Positions 24,690-36,965 are shown, numbered from the stretch's first letter. The stretch is DNA of 64,000 bases from Rhyacophila brunnea (GCA_022495005.1 JAGYXB010000444.1:124001-188000), one strand, 5' to 3'. Numbers and translations: made by a program. Notes: generated from the sequence alone by a model not told the origin.

Positions 24690-26150
24690 TAATAAATATT
24701 AGTAAGTACCTACTTAATGGTCCACAGGAATAAAAATAAATATTAGAAAAGTACCACCTACTTTTAAAATAAATATGTATTAATATGTATTAATATAAAA
24801 AAGGTCCTTTCAAGGCCAATTAAAAGTTAAACACCCCCGATGGCTATTTAAAGTGTTCCCCCTTTGCTAGATTATCAAATTAAAAAGTTCGTAAATAGGT
24901 TTAGACACATATTAAATTAAATATACTACATATATTAAGTATGTACATACTAAAAGTTAATTGTTGGCAACAATAGTTTACATATAGGTAGGTATATCTA
25001 AGCATTGAAGATAGGTAGCTAATTAGAATAAATCGTAGTCTTCAAATCAGACATTAAAATAATATTTCAGTATATACTTAAGTAGGTAGTACCTACGTAT
25101 CCAGGTATATAGGTATATAATATATTATTATACCTACCTCCTATTAATTATTGAACAATAAGTAAAAGTACCTACCTACATACATCATACCATCACCAAG
25201 CCATATATGTTAGACTTAATTGATGCAACATATAAAAATATACTTAGGTAAAGGTATGTTCTTCCCAACTTATACCTAGGTAGATATACGTAAGTATATG
25301 AAATCATAACATAGAGTTATCATAAAGACAACCGTATGTAGCTATAAATCATATTAATGAGAATCGATGTAGCTTGGTAAAATATACTATGATGATGATA
25401 TTTATACACCTACTTATTAATTTACAAAGAGCTTTGGATCATTATTTCGTTGATATCATTAATGGAAAACACTTATTTTTATCTATTGAGGTCTGTTTAA
25501 GTTTAAATGAAAAAAAATAAGCATTGCAACTTTAAATAGGCAGACTGTTATAATATGTATATAATATTATTATAATATTATAATATATAATATTATATGA
25601 TGTGATGTAGGTAGGTGATTACTTTCTATTAAAACTCAGATTAATGGAGTGTCCTTTTTAACACTTCCACAACTGTTCCCGTTGTTGAATTTTTTTAAAC
25701 AGCGTGTCATGTATTTTCACTTCACATTGCAATATAATTTTTTAGAGGAAATGTAGATAATAATAAATTCAAGATAGGAATATTTTTTAAACTCCAGACG
25801 AGAGTAGGTACATAGCGCCTATTTTTGTGTTTTTGTGTTCTCACCGCTAAAAAAATAGGCTGACTTAAAATGTCATACAATGTCCTTTAGATGTTAGAAA
25901 TTCTGATAAAATGGTAACATTTCCTTACATGTTTCTTGTGTGGGTATCCAAAGTAAAAATAATTTCGCAATTCTCTTAAGTGGGTTCTAATAAATAATAT
26001 AAAGTCACGTGAATATATGGACGGTGGAGCGATAGGTAGGTACCTACCTACCTAAAAAACAGAATATTAGGTTCTAAAGACAGATAGGATTGCTCATTAA
26101 TCCTGTATAAATTCCAAATGTACTTTAAGTTTTAAAATATCCACATTGCA
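24690..26150. other. AT-rich spacer with TA-rich simple sequence
   Basis: No gene. TA/AATATT simple sequence lies at 25555-25605, and an AGGTAGGTACCTACC palindromic cluster at 26034-26053. Confidence 0.45.
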
Positions 26151-26156
26151 TTGCAA

Positions 26157-26360
26157 TTTTTTTTGAGTGCGATCCTAAAAAGTTTGTATTAACAGATTTT
26201 TGGTTTTACGAGAAATGGATGGTCATTTGCTCAACCTATTAAGTCCATACTAAAACACACATTGAAATACAATATGTGTATTTGCCAAACCCATGATTCG
26301 AACATGAGACCCACGATATTATAAGCATACGCGTAAGCCGCTAAGCCATCGCTGGCGATT
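26157..26360 (-). mobile_element. tRNA-derived SINE, minus strand
   Basis: Read on the minus strand, TGGCTTAGCGG (26338-26348) matches the polymerase III A box perfectly and TGTTCGAATCA (26294-26304) is a near-consensus B box. The body then follows the same order as the plus-strand copy at 36731-36965: TATGGACTTAATAGGTTGAG, CATTTCTCGTAAAACC and ATCTGTTAATACAAAC. It ends at an A-rich tail after GGATCGCACTC. This is the tRNA-like head plus tail arrangement of a SINE, mobilised by a partner LINE. Not a functional tRNA gene, because the cloverleaf is incomplete. Confidence 0.8.
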
Positions 26361-26536
26361 TTCAATAGGAAGTGAAAATATTAGCATTTTTTTTACAGAA
26401 ACGATTTGACTGTAAAAGGGTTAAAAAGAACCCTAATACGACTATTTTGTATCACATGACCATATTATTAATAGTAATTTCATTCTAGTACCAGTCACTT
26501 ACGTAGGTATTATGTACCTATTGGGTACCTATTTAG

Positions 26537-27120
26537 CAGTGGCGAAGGGTGGAGGTAGGCTGTTAAGATCCGCCATAAACAGTGCACATTAAACTTTTTC
26601 AGACATATGTATTTGTTTTCATTGAAATAAGACTACAATTTACAGATAGTGTTGGTTAGTTTTTTAAAATTCAATTAAACCATGAGAAACCAAGCCATAA
26701 TAGATAATAGTCAAAATATACATGTCTATCTGTAAAATATCTAAAATTATGTAATTAAATCATACATAACTTTGAATATTTTATAAATAGAATAATATTT
26801 TTTATTTATTATAGTTTGGTTTAGGCAGGGCTTAATAAATTAAAAAAATTAACCAACAATATGTGTAATATGTATTTTTAATCCAACGAAAACAAATAAC
26901 GATGAATGAAAAAGTGTGCACAATTTTGTCGTATTGCCCAAATTAGACCAAAACTATTATGGTTTCGTTTAGGCAGGGTTTAATTGATTTTTAAAAACTA
27001 ACTAACGCCATCTGTAAATTGTAGTCTTAGTTCAATAAAAACAAATACATATGACTAAAAAAGTTTAGTGTGCACTATTTATAGCGAATCTTAACAGCCT
27101 ACCTCCACCCTTCGCCACTG
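26537..27120 (+). mobile_element. hAT-type foldback MITE, copy B
   Basis: 584 bp, the same length and orientation as copy A, and differing from it at only scattered positions. A perfect 8-bp target duplication CTATTTAG flanks it (26529-26536 and 27121-27128). Similarity to copy A implies recent mobilisation of both. Confidence 0.9.
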
Positions 27121-27526
27121 CTATTTAGTATAATTTAAATACAAAACAATGAAATTACACTCGGTCTGTGGGCTCAAAATGACTTTCCTACAAATAATAA
27201 TACGAATCTGCATAATAAGTAGATATGCCTACCTATTTATATAATCGTGCTTACTTCTGAACAATATATCTATCTTCCCATCATTCTTTCCGTAGAACAT
27301 AAATAAATATGTTCGTTTAAGCAAGATACACGTGCCATTCAAATGGCTTTATGTTTTATTTTCGTTTGTTTTGTTTTATTTTTATAGACATGTAAATATT
27401 TAGGTGAATAGGTACACAAATGTTGATAATATAATACTCTTCACATATACTTACCTATACCTATATAAATTTGATGTTGAAGGCAGAAGCGAGCATAATC
27501 ATCGTCATATAAACTTATATAGGTAC

Positions 27527-28153
27527 CAGTGGCGAGGGATGGAGGTAGGCTGTTCCGCTGTTAAGATTCGACATAAATAGTGCACACTAAACTTTGTCAC
27601 TCACACTTATTTATTTTCATTGAACTGATAATACAATATGCAGATGGTGCCGGTTAGTTTTTAAAATTCAATTAAACCCTGTCTAAATCAAACCATAATA
27701 GTTTAAGTATGCTATTGGCGATTCAACAAAAATAATGCACACTTTTTCAGTCATAATTATTATTTATTTTCGTTGAATTATAAATAAGTATTACAAAATA
27801 TGATATTGGTTAGTTTTTTTTTAAATTCATTAATCCCTGCTTATACCAAACTATAATCGATAAAAAAACATTCTTTTATCTATAATATAATGTAAAATAA
27901 TGTATGCTTTGATAGTTATATTTTTAATCTATGGGTCTGATGGAATAATTTTAGATATTTTATAGACAACGATTATTTTTTTTACTATTATCTACTTTGG
28001 CTTAGACAGGATTTAATTGAATTTTAAAACCTAACAAACACTATCTACACATTGTAGTCTTACTTCAATGAAAATAAATAGGTACGTTTGACTGACAAAA
28101 TTTAGGGTGCACTATTTATGTCAGATCCAGCTTACCTCCACCCTTCGCCACTG
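27527..28153 (-). mobile_element. hAT-type foldback MITE, copy C (reversed, diverged)
   Basis: Same terminal repeats (CAGTGGCG ends), but with two inverted-type units on the left and one on the right. It therefore aligns to copies A and B as its reverse complement. The flanking 8-mers ATAGGTAC and ATATGTAG agree at 6 of 8 positions, consistent with an older, decayed target duplication. It is 43 bp longer than A and B. It lies about 400 bp from copy B in opposite orientation, so the two could pair as a large foldback. Confidence 0.8.
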
Positions 28154-28459
28154 ATATGTAGGTACTTACCTAAATTAATTCAAACAATATACCCAATATA
28201 ATGTCTGAGACACGGTTGTTTGTTATTATAATGGATTAATGGGTTGTTACCACGTGTTCTTACTCCCTATTTCATCGCCGTTTGGTGTTCGTTGCAGAGG
28301 CCATTCTCAATATATACCTAATGTATTGAAGTGTACTGTAAGGTAACCCCAAAAAACATTTCTGAGCACGTATTAATGGCACACCATTCGTAGGTACGTA
28401 GGTAAAATACCTAGTCTATTTTTAACGAACATCAAAGAAAATCTAATTCCTAATCGCAA

Positions 28460-28970
28460 GATTAATCATTTTAATCCAGGGATTTTGCAATCAAAACATC
28501 AAACGGGATCCTGGCATTGCAATCCCTAGTGGGTAAGTGTGTACGTATGTAGGTACCTACATACCGTTATGTCGGTATGACAAGAGTTGTAAAACTTCTC
28601 GTCCATCAAATATTTTTTTATAAGCAAGACGTTCACTCGTCAGAAAATATTTGATACAAAGTTTGCGCTTCCAAATAAATATCACGGAGCAACGGGTGAA
28701 GCTTGAGTTATCAAAGTTAGTATGTTCTTCGTCTAGTTCTAGTATGACTATTTTTATGATTCAACGTAAAGGCGGATGGATGACTTTGCACCACACACGG
28801 GGTAAACATTTTCATTTGACGTCAGAATTGGAGTTTTTGCAAACAGAGCTGTGGCTCTCTTGCCAAACAAGATTCGTAGTTTGTTTGAGAATACTCGTTG
28901 CGCGACTTCTACATGATTGCACATCTTGTTCAAGTTACTTGTTACGTTCAACACATTTTTAAACTAATTA
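28460..28970. promoter_or_regulatory. repeat-poor block with a perfect TGACGTCA site
   Basis: The part 28640-28965 has no TAGGTACCTA words and a balanced composition. It contains the CREB/ATF palindrome TGACGTCA at 28817-28824. Both strands have open frames (103 codons + at 28651-28962; 66 codons - at 28754-28954) without recognisable domains. A candidate enhancer; an unrecognised exon is the alternative. Confidence 0.25.
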
Positions 28971-29951
28971 TTAAATACACATCATTAAAATTATAGAAGT
29001 CGTCAAAATCAATTAAAAAAATAATCATAAAACCTATAACTATACCTAAAATACCTAGGTTTCTAAATTGAAACTGTTCAACACACATTTATCCAACATC
29101 CGTTTTTTATTAATTTTAGGTTTATCTAGGTTTACGTAAATAAAATATAACTTGTTATCTTCTTATTGTTTATAGAGGGTTATCCATTATTGTTAATGTT
29201 TTAATATTATATATACATATTATCTACAAAGAATCTATTCATTAATCGATTTTTAGTAGGTTGGTAGATAGGTGACCACTTTTATTTGAGTAGGTAAGCA
29301 GTAATTATAATCTTACCTAGAATATAGAAATAGTTATGTCGACGTCCGTGAACTTACCGATTGTAAACGTGACATTAGATAAGTCCTGTCGTAACGAGTA
29401 TCTACTATTTGGATTTTTTCTTTGCTCTGTACAAAGCACAGAGAAAACCAACAAAATGGCGTAAATTAGAAACATTGTTCATACAATGTAGTAAATAATA
29501 AAAATGATAAGCTTTCTCCCAGATACATTCTAAATTATGTACTTACCTATACATAAGTACCTCCTTATGTTTACTGAAATTGTATCTGAAGAATAATCTT
29601 ACCATTTAAGCAGGTACCTACCTACCTGCAATAATTTAGATAATACACATTTAAACAACAACTTGATCAATAATAAGACTTCAATATTCTTACTTTTTAA
29701 TTTACTTATAAATTTATTATTTTTGGCTTGTAATACTTTATATTTAACTTAATATATTGACAGCTGCAAAGAACTCATCTTCCAAACAGTATAATATGCC
29801 ATTATGGCTTATGGTAACGGGTAATTATAGATATTTAGGTAAGTATATAATAATTTGGGCAATATATACCTACGTACAGGTTTATACAGTAATCAAACCA
29901 ACAATGAAAAAAGATTATTTCGACGTTCTTACTTTTGGTACCTAACCTACT
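28971..29951. other. AT-rich spacer
   Basis: No gene seen. At 29453-29461 AAAATGGC(G) matches a PHO/YY1 core, unremarkable on its own. Confidence 0.4.
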
Positions 29952-30390
29952 CAGGGATGCGCGAAGTGTGGTTGCCGCCCGGGTGAAAACCCGAAATTAC
30001 CGCACCACCCCAAATTATAATATATTTTTTAGTGGAAATATGACAGAAGTCGAAGAAAAATTTAAACAATTAATTTATTGGAATCAAAATATGTAACAAA
30101 AATTGTGACATAATATTTTACTTCTGAAATAATAAATCTAACATTCTGTCTTATACACATCGATATATAGGTAGATACCTACCTACCTATTTCTCAAAGG
30201 AAACACGTAACCATAATTTATAAAAGAATATTTAATGGCATGAGGATAAGGACCATTGTAAGTAATTGCACAATATATGTTTTATAATATCACGATAAAT
30301 GTTTTTCTCAGGCTTTTGCCGCCTCCTGAATCCTTCTACCCGGGTGTGTCATACCCGTAACACGTAACACCCCCGCTTGGCGCGCCTCTG
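29952..30390. mobile_element. hAT-like non-autonomous element
   Basis: The ends CAGGGATGCGCGAAGTG and, on the other strand, CAGAGGCGCGCCAAGCG agree at 13 of 17 positions. The flanking 8-mers AACCTACT (29944-29951) and AAACTACC (30391-30398) agree at 6 of 8. Both subterminal regions are GC-rich with CCCGGGTG words, while the core is AT-rich and non-coding. An old hAT MITE is the simplest reading. Confidence 0.6.
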
Positions 30391-30398
30391 AAACTACC

Positions 30399-31320
30399 CA
30401 ACTAATTGAATGTACCTGTACCTTAATACCTATACCTAGGAACGAAGTCTGTATCTATTACATTTGTTTTATATTTTGTACAACCTACATCTATAGATAG
30501 GTACCTACCTACGTATCTAAATGTCGTCATCCCATAATCTGTTTTATATAACAAGAAAAATTATCAGGTGGTGATACCATCATTCTGTCAACATTCTTGG
30601 ATGTGGCTTAGATCGTCAACAGAAATTATTATAATTGAAATCAGATTTACAAAATCACTGTTTCCAAATCGTTTTGCCTATCCGACACCATATATTTTTA
30701 TTACCTACCTTTCCGCCAATCTGTCACAAATTAATTGTAATATTGTTTAACACTTTCAACATACTCAAAATGCACTGCAAGCATATTATATTATCAAACT
30801 ATTATAAGAGTGTCTTATCATTCGTTTTCTTTCATGACCTGATTTCTTTATGTATGTGAGTTTATTTTTCAATTTGCGTATACCTTCGTGTATATTTTCT
30901 CTCACCCTTCTCCTTTTAATTAATACATATTCGCCCTGCCTCGCTATCTCCTACACATGTATATATTATGTTTTCACTCATTCGTTACAGATAGACAGAT
31001 ATATAAATAAATAAAGATAAAATGTAATGTTTATTTCGTGTGGATACCAAATTATAGTGAAAAGGTACGTAGGCGCCTTTACAAAAAATACTACATAGGC
31101 ACTGATCTAAAAGTAGATACCCAAATAAAATATTATAAAATAATTTAGAATTTTAGACCGTCCCAGTCGGTAGGTATTTACTCATAGAATACTCTGATTT
31201 GTATAGCCCATGTTATTATTAAATTTGGCAATGTAAGTTATCTGTATGCTAAGTCTCCGCCAGATATATATCTAGCCTTTGACAAATTTGTTCAGATACT
31301 ATATACCTACCTACGCAAAA
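30399..31320. other. AT-rich spacer, no gene seen
   Basis: Short plus-strand frames at 30568-30859 overlap one another and have no recognisable domain. Confidence 0.45.
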
Positions 31321-31329
31321 GGAAAATAA

Positions 31330-31930
31330 TTCCATTCTCTGCGAAATGTAGAGTATGACATTTTACACTCCCCTTTGTTACACAGTCGTTTCATTTTTCG
31401 CTATTTTCTCCAACAAAGGCGCCCGCCTCTCCACTCCAAGTCATTTATTTAAACGAAAGCTTCAAACGACGACATTTTCTTTGCCTGGAAAACACGTAGG
31501 CTTTCACGGAGAAATCGTTTGTCAAGGAAAGGAACTTTTGAGGAAATTTTAAGAGATTCCTGGTATTTCTGGATCATTTAAGCACGGGCGTAAGACTCGG
31601 GGGGATTATAAAAACAAGACTGTGACGTCTTGCTGGAGGAAGCAATTTGGGAAACGGTTTTCTTTCTCCTTTGTTTCAGAATAAAGGTTAGTGCTTTCTT
31701 ATGCAATACTCTCTCGAAAGAGCTCCGAGCGAAATTGAACAGACTTGTGCAAAATGGAACCCACACACAAAAATAAATATGCGGATTCTTCTTTATGTGG
31801 AGTCTTATAACTGACATTTTCATTGCGGTTCTGGAAAATGACTGAATGCTTTGATCGAACCTTTAGCTCAGATTCTTCAGCTAACATCATAATCAGAGTT
31901 CATATGTGGAAATGTTATGTTAATTGATAC
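31330..31930. promoter_or_regulatory. 600-bp repeat-poor block with three CCTTTGTT sites
   Basis: The longest repeat-free, compositionally balanced block in the left half. It carries CCTTTGTT at 31372-31379 and 31668-31675 and its complement AACAAAGG at 31412-31419. This core is bound by HMG-box factors (SOX, TCF/LEF). GTGACGTC at 31622-31629 is a partial CREB/ATF site. Open frames here (65 codons + at 31355; 81 codons - at 31578-31823) lack recognisable domains. The regulatory role is inferred. Confidence 0.3.
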
Positions 31931-32075
31931 GATACTGACAAACTCACATTATTTTTCACTTGTGATTTTATTTCAAATGTCCTGAAAAAAATAAGTTCTT
32001 AATACAGACATCATTAAAAAATATAATGTAGATATCCCAATTTAAAAAAGCATTGATAAGTAGGATTGATAATAA

Positions 32076-32162
32076 GGGATAGTCAACTGGGAAGAGAGAG
32101 CGCTGGACAGAGATGCCTGGAGAAACGTTGTGCAGTCGGCCATGGACCTGAACGGCCCCTAG
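32076..32162 (+). pseudogene. 3' end of a non-LTR retrotransposon ORF
   Basis: The frame ending at the TAG at 32160-32162 reads VNWEERALDRDAWRNVVQ followed by a short tail. The W-x(n)-A-x-DRxxWR signature is typical of the extreme C-terminus of RTE-type and related LINE polyproteins, after the reverse transcriptase. The frame closes with a stop at 32073-32075, so only about 28 codons remain. The 3' flank is AT-rich TAATAA simple sequence, consistent with a LINE tail. It is a separate insertion from the minus-strand relic further right. Confidence 0.65.
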
Positions 32163-33106
32163 CGCCAGTTTAATAATAATTTAATAATTAATAAGTAGTT
32201 TAACTTTTTAGACACTTCAAACTAAATAATTAATAATTTAAATAAAGTCATATGATTTGATTTTTTACTATTGCCATATTTGAATTCACTTCCAAAGTAG
32301 GTACTATGCAGATTATTAGGGTAGGTATTATAATAGATATAGGTACCTACCAAATGAAACTATAAATTTTAATTTTTCAGTCGATTTTTTCTTAATATCA
32401 TGAAAATATGGGTATTTTTTATATTTTTGTCATATGAAAATCTTTTGAAATTTGGTTAGGTATATCTAATTATTTAGATTTTTTACCGGGATTTTTTATT
32501 TTAATTATGTAGGCGCGTAAGTACGTTCCCATATAGTTATATTCATTTATATCTATTCGTAAAAAATCCACAAGTTAAAAATAAAAAAAACTGCTAATTT
32601 ATAGATTGATTATTTAAATAACGTTTTACAAATTTGTAGGATAGTTGCATCTTGCATAACTCCATCCAATTGTTCCAGTAAGAATGTTATGTTAAAACAG
32701 ACTTTAAAGATACTTTAGCTGTTCCATCGAACGGAACGTTTCATTTATAAATTAAATAGAATATATCTACCTACCCTATGTTCCGTAATAAATGGAGAAG
32801 TCAGAAAATGTATAGCAACGTATAATTTCTACAATGTAACCTACTTACCTACAAACCCTGCCTTAAATTAACAACGTAGGTAAAGGTTTTTGTTGTAGGT
32901 GTAATGCGAATTTAAATTGGGTTGGTATAAATTTTACGCTGCGAAAACCTTCATGAATGTAAAAGGTAAAATTCATGTATTGTGTACAATTACTATACAT
33001 ACATAGGAATATTAAAATGTCGATCCGTTAATACCTACACAAGTAAGACTCTCGATTCCAGATACAACCTCAGTTCCATAATTGGCTTGGCATTAATTTA
33101 ATAATA
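32163..33106. other. AT-rich spacer
   Basis: No gene or element recognised. Confidence 0.45.
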
Positions 33107-33109
33107 TTA

Positions 33110-34316
33110 AAACATAGGTAGATACTTAATTTCTTCTTTTAGTGTGCAGTTAATGTATATTTTGTACATACGAATCTCTCTTCTCGGTTTGTCTCTCATG
33201 GCTGAGGATCGAGACCATACTGAAATGAAGTCATCATTCTTCTGAACGACTAAAACTCTCTTCCTCTCGCGGTTCTCTAATTCATTCAGGGCAGATGAAA
33301 TGCTGCCCTCAGTAAGTTTCTTTACTTGGTTGCTCCAGCGCACTGCCGCTATTCCTTTGCTTTACCTACCTCGAAGACTCCAGATTGTGATCCTTGCAGA
33401 GTAATGCAAAAAATCGGATAGGTAATTCATCGCAACATATTGTCTAGAGCCGTTCCTTTATCTGGAGTTTCTGGATGATTGACTGGTTAATCGTGTACTC
33501 TCTCCAAGAAATACAAAGTATTTGGCATCAAGACCACGTTTTGAAGAAATCTATTGTCTTCCGTTCTCTTGCCCATAGGGTTCATGACTCGACACTGTAC
33601 AAAAATATGGAGGACACTGATTTTTGCACAAGCTCGTTTTCGATGAAATTTCTCGATCCCAATTGATAATGTTAAGACGTGTCATCGCATTTCTCATTAT
33701 CTGTGCGAACTTTCTTATTTCTGCTTCACATCCGCCCTTTTCACTAATGGTGAATCCGAGATATACTTAAAAGAAAGATAGAGTCCTTTCTACGTGTTGA
33801 AGGTTAGTCCGATCAATAACCATTGACTTGGTCGTATGCCTATTAATAAGGAGGCCGTTTTGCGACTATCTTTTACTGGCGTAGCAGTACTGCGAGTTCT
33901 CTTTCATCAGTAACGATTAGTGCAGTATCTTCTGCAAATCTCACTTTATTTGTTTTCTGGCACTAATTGTTACTCCGCCGTGCCAATGGTGGCTTTCCGC
34001 ATTATATGCTCTCCATATATGTACATTGAATGACTGTGGGGACAAAACACATCTCTGACGGACTACTTTATCGGTTTGGAAACTTTCATAAAATGTCATA
34101 TTTATCTTTGTATGGTTATTTTTATTTGTATGCGAGAGGTAAACTATGGTAAGTCCATATTGACAACTTTACAAGAGAAACAATTTAGTGATTTTTCGCG
34201 CATTTTAGTCATAAGATTTAAGTTACCTATAGCCTAATAGGTATATAGGTAGGTATTCCTTGTTTTGCGTTCGTTCCATTTTATTTATATTATCCCAGGT
34301 TATTGCGTTAACGGCA
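33110..34316 (-). pseudogene. RTE-like LINE reverse transcriptase relic, 3' part
   Basis: Minus-strand fragments in three frames, read in order, give a reverse-transcriptase C-terminal half. VRQRCVLSP (34037-34063) matches the G-V-x-LSP region. VRFAEDTALIVTDE includes the catalytic box as FAED (33927-33938), where active enzymes have F/YADD, so the first catalytic-box Asp is lost. NRHTTKSMVID and LGFTISEKGGCEAEI then follow. The end is RWSNQVKKLTEGSISSALNE and WSRSSAMRDKPRRE near 33110-33350. Several stops and frameshifts break the frame, so it is dead. It belongs with 34869-35349, from which a hAT insertion separates it. Long decay and the AT-rich drift suggest an old copy. Confidence 0.85.
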
Positions 34317-34324
34317 GGTAAGGT

Positions 34325-34860
34325 CAGTGACGTCCTTAGACAAAATGCCGCCCTAGGCAGCGCCAAAATGCTGCCCCATTTTTCATACAGTATTTTTATC
34401 ATCCTTTCATGACTCCATTATCTAAGAAATATGTTCTACTGTAATATGTTTAGTTTGAGATCGCAAAGATTTAGGCATTATTAAATCGATAATCGATGAC
34501 GGCGTGACGCTTCAATACAGACTAAAATCGTGGACCCGGAGTGGTAGGTGGGACGCTGTAAGAGGAGGGTGCATCTTTAATTTCGACGACTAACGCACTT
34601 CCTTGCGTACCTACTGGTTAATACCTCAGACTGTAATTCATAAATTTGAACGTGTCGTTTCTGGTCACCAAGGACGTCGAAAGGCAACAGAAGTAAACTA
34701 GACACCGTGAACCCGAAAAAACCAGGGAGCTAAATTTTTTAAATAATAATAACTATTTATACCTATTGATTGATACATGATTCTCCTCGATTTGCCGCCC
34801 TTCAAGTAACTGCCACCCCCAGGCGACGCTCAATCTGCCTACCCCCACGGGACGTCACTG
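34325..34860. mobile_element. 536-bp hAT-type non-autonomous element inside the LINE relic
   Basis: A perfect 8-bp target duplication GGTAAGGT flanks it (34317-34324 and 34861-34868). The terminal inverted repeats begin CAGTGACGTCC on both strands. Subterminal regions hold CCGCCCTAGGCAGCGCC on the left and a related CTGCCACCCCCAGGCGACG run on the right. No transposase frame was seen. Because it interrupts the reverse-transcriptase relic, it arrived after the LINE. Confidence 0.9.
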
Positions 34861-34868
34861 GGTAAGGT

Positions 34869-35349
34869 GTGCTGGAACTCCTACTTCCAAAAGTACCGTA
34901 CAGTTTCATATTGCTCAAGAAAATGCTTCCCTTTTAGTTTATGAATCAACATCATACGATTAATAAGGGTATTGAACTCTGTACATTTTTCAATCAGTTG
35001 CCTGATGTTCAGAATGTTTTCCCGAGTTCTCGTACCCATAACAAAACCTGCTTATTCCCTTGGTATGTGTCGGTCGATGAAATAGAATCTTGCTTGCATG
35101 CGAAATAAGAAAAATAAATCGTTCAATAGTTTGCGTATTTACGGGTGGAACCGTGGACTTACGGAACGTTTTTTTGTGAAGGGAGATAAAATTCTTCTCT
35201 GTCCAGTTCTGAGGCTATATATTATACTTAACGATTTTCCAAATCATACCTACTGCATAGCTGAATAATGATTTTTCCCTCATCATTAAGCTTTTTAATG
35301 CTTCTGTGAATATAATATCATCACCACCTACACCTGGTGTAGAGTGTAT
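34869..35349 (-). pseudogene. RTE-like LINE reverse transcriptase relic, 5' part
   Basis: Read on the minus strand: PGVGGDD then EALKSLNDEGK (about 35271-35345), ISLHKK, SHASKILF (35080-35105), then GYENSGK and, after frameshifts, LNIRQLIEKCTEFNT and GVPAHLT near 34870. These follow the usual order of the fingers/palm N-terminal half of an RTE-clade reverse transcriptase. Multiple frameshifts and stops make it non-functional. No endonuclease domain was recognised upstream, so the copy is 5'-truncated or decayed beyond 35349. It continues after the hAT element as 33110-34316. Confidence 0.8.
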
Positions 35350-36730
35350 GTATGACTTATGAGTTCTAAGTCTTTTTGTCCCCTCTATTACTACATACGG
35401 ATAGTTAAATGTTATATCTATGAATTTATCTTCTTTCTTAAATTATACCTACCTAGTCACAATTCAAAATAAATACCTCTACTAGGTACCGACCTACAAA
35501 AATACTATCAATAAGTAAGTATAAGATAAGATATTATACCTATCACCTCTGAGACCTTGATTACATCCTAACGAGCATAATTTTACCATAAAAATAAATA
35601 TATTTCCTACACCTAGCCAATTAAAAAAAAATATTTTAGATATAGTATCTGCCTAAATAGCTCATATTTTACAAATGATATTCGTACTTATTTGTCTTCT
35701 ACCTACTCTTACATATAAATATGTTAGTACCTAGGTACGCAGTTACTGTAGTCACCTAAATGTATATCTATGTATGCTTGCGATATTAGTCTGTATGACA
35801 TATTTGATCTGTGTTACGAGTTACATGATTGTTGAATTGGTAAAGTAAATATTTGCTAGCAATAGGCTTTGAAAGACACTCTTCGTGAGCTGTCAGAGGA
35901 GGAAAATACTGACAGCGGTAAACAGAAAGTTATGGGTGTTATTTGTTTCCATAATTGTCGTATCCCTGCAAACAAAATCGTTGTTTAGTTTTAATTATAC
36001 TTAAATTGTGGACATGCCTACTTTATTTTCACAATCCGTATATTAAAGGTTAGTATGTACTTATTCTACGTAGATAAATGCTAAGACAAACTTACTTAAT
36101 AAATGAACATTTAGATTTAGGTACCTACTCTTGAATGAACAGCTATTTAAATGGAATGGAAGATCTACAAAATATTCCAAAATACATTTAATATGCTGGT
36201 TAAATAGGTATTAAGTACAGTGTTTTTTTAAAACAAATAAAATGATAAATTCATTTATTTGATTATCAGATATATACATAACTACCCATCTTATGTATTT
36301 TTAACTTTTTGTACCTCTGTCAATCTAAACTTACGAACAAGAATTAAATCAGTTGTGGAAAAATAAAATTTTCAAGCTATAATTTTTTTCGAAGTAAAAT
36401 TCTACTATTATACTTACCTATTATGTAAGCAAAATTTTCTCTGCTTTATCGAGAGAGAGGAGAATCTTTTAATGTTGCAGACAACGTCATGAATTATGAT
36501 AATTTAAACTTTAAATATTTCTCAAAGTTAAACTCGCCAAATGAACATTGCATTTTTTCTCGCTCATTGGGTATTATTATTCAAGGGCGATAAGACAAGG
36601 CCCTCTATATTTAAATAAATAAAACTTTAAACTCCCAACGTTTTTTGACCTAAATTCTATGTAGGTACCTACTACCTAAAGAGAAGAAAAAGTATGTTTT
36701 ATTGTTTTCTAATTAAGTAATTAAGTATCA
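35350..36730. other. AT-rich spacer, no gene seen
   Basis: No features recognised beyond scattered TAGGTACCTA words. Confidence 0.45.
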
Positions 36731-36965
36731 CACGATTGCCGCGCGTCTGCGTTGGCTTATAGCGATATGGGTCCCAGGTTCGAATCCTTGTTCTGGCAAT
36801 TACACATACTTATTGTTTTTTCAATTTGTGTATGAGTTAGAGTATGGACCTAATATGTTGAGCAAGTCGCTGACAACCATTTATTGTAAAACAAAAATCT
36901 GATAATACAAACCTCCACTCTGTGGAGGCCCATATGATCTTATTAGGATCGGTCATGGTCGGGGA
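36731..36965 (+). mobile_element. tRNA-derived SINE, most complete copy
   Basis: The head contains a perfect polymerase III B box GGTTCGAATCC (36777-36787) and an A-box-like TGGCTTATAGC upstream. The body has TATGGACCTAATATGTTGAG, CATTTATTGTAAAAC and AATCTGATAATACAAACC. It ends TGTGGAGGCCCATATGATC...GGATCGGTCATGGTCGG, the same tail as in the truncated insertion at 19027. The remnant at 5190 and the inverted copy at 26157 share the body. It lacks an obvious poly-A tail here. Its LINE partner cannot be identified from this window. Confidence 0.85.

Noticed and set aside
26294..26348. A functional tRNA gene on the minus strand
   Set aside because: A and B boxes are present, but the cloverleaf is incomplete and SINE body and tail sequence follows.
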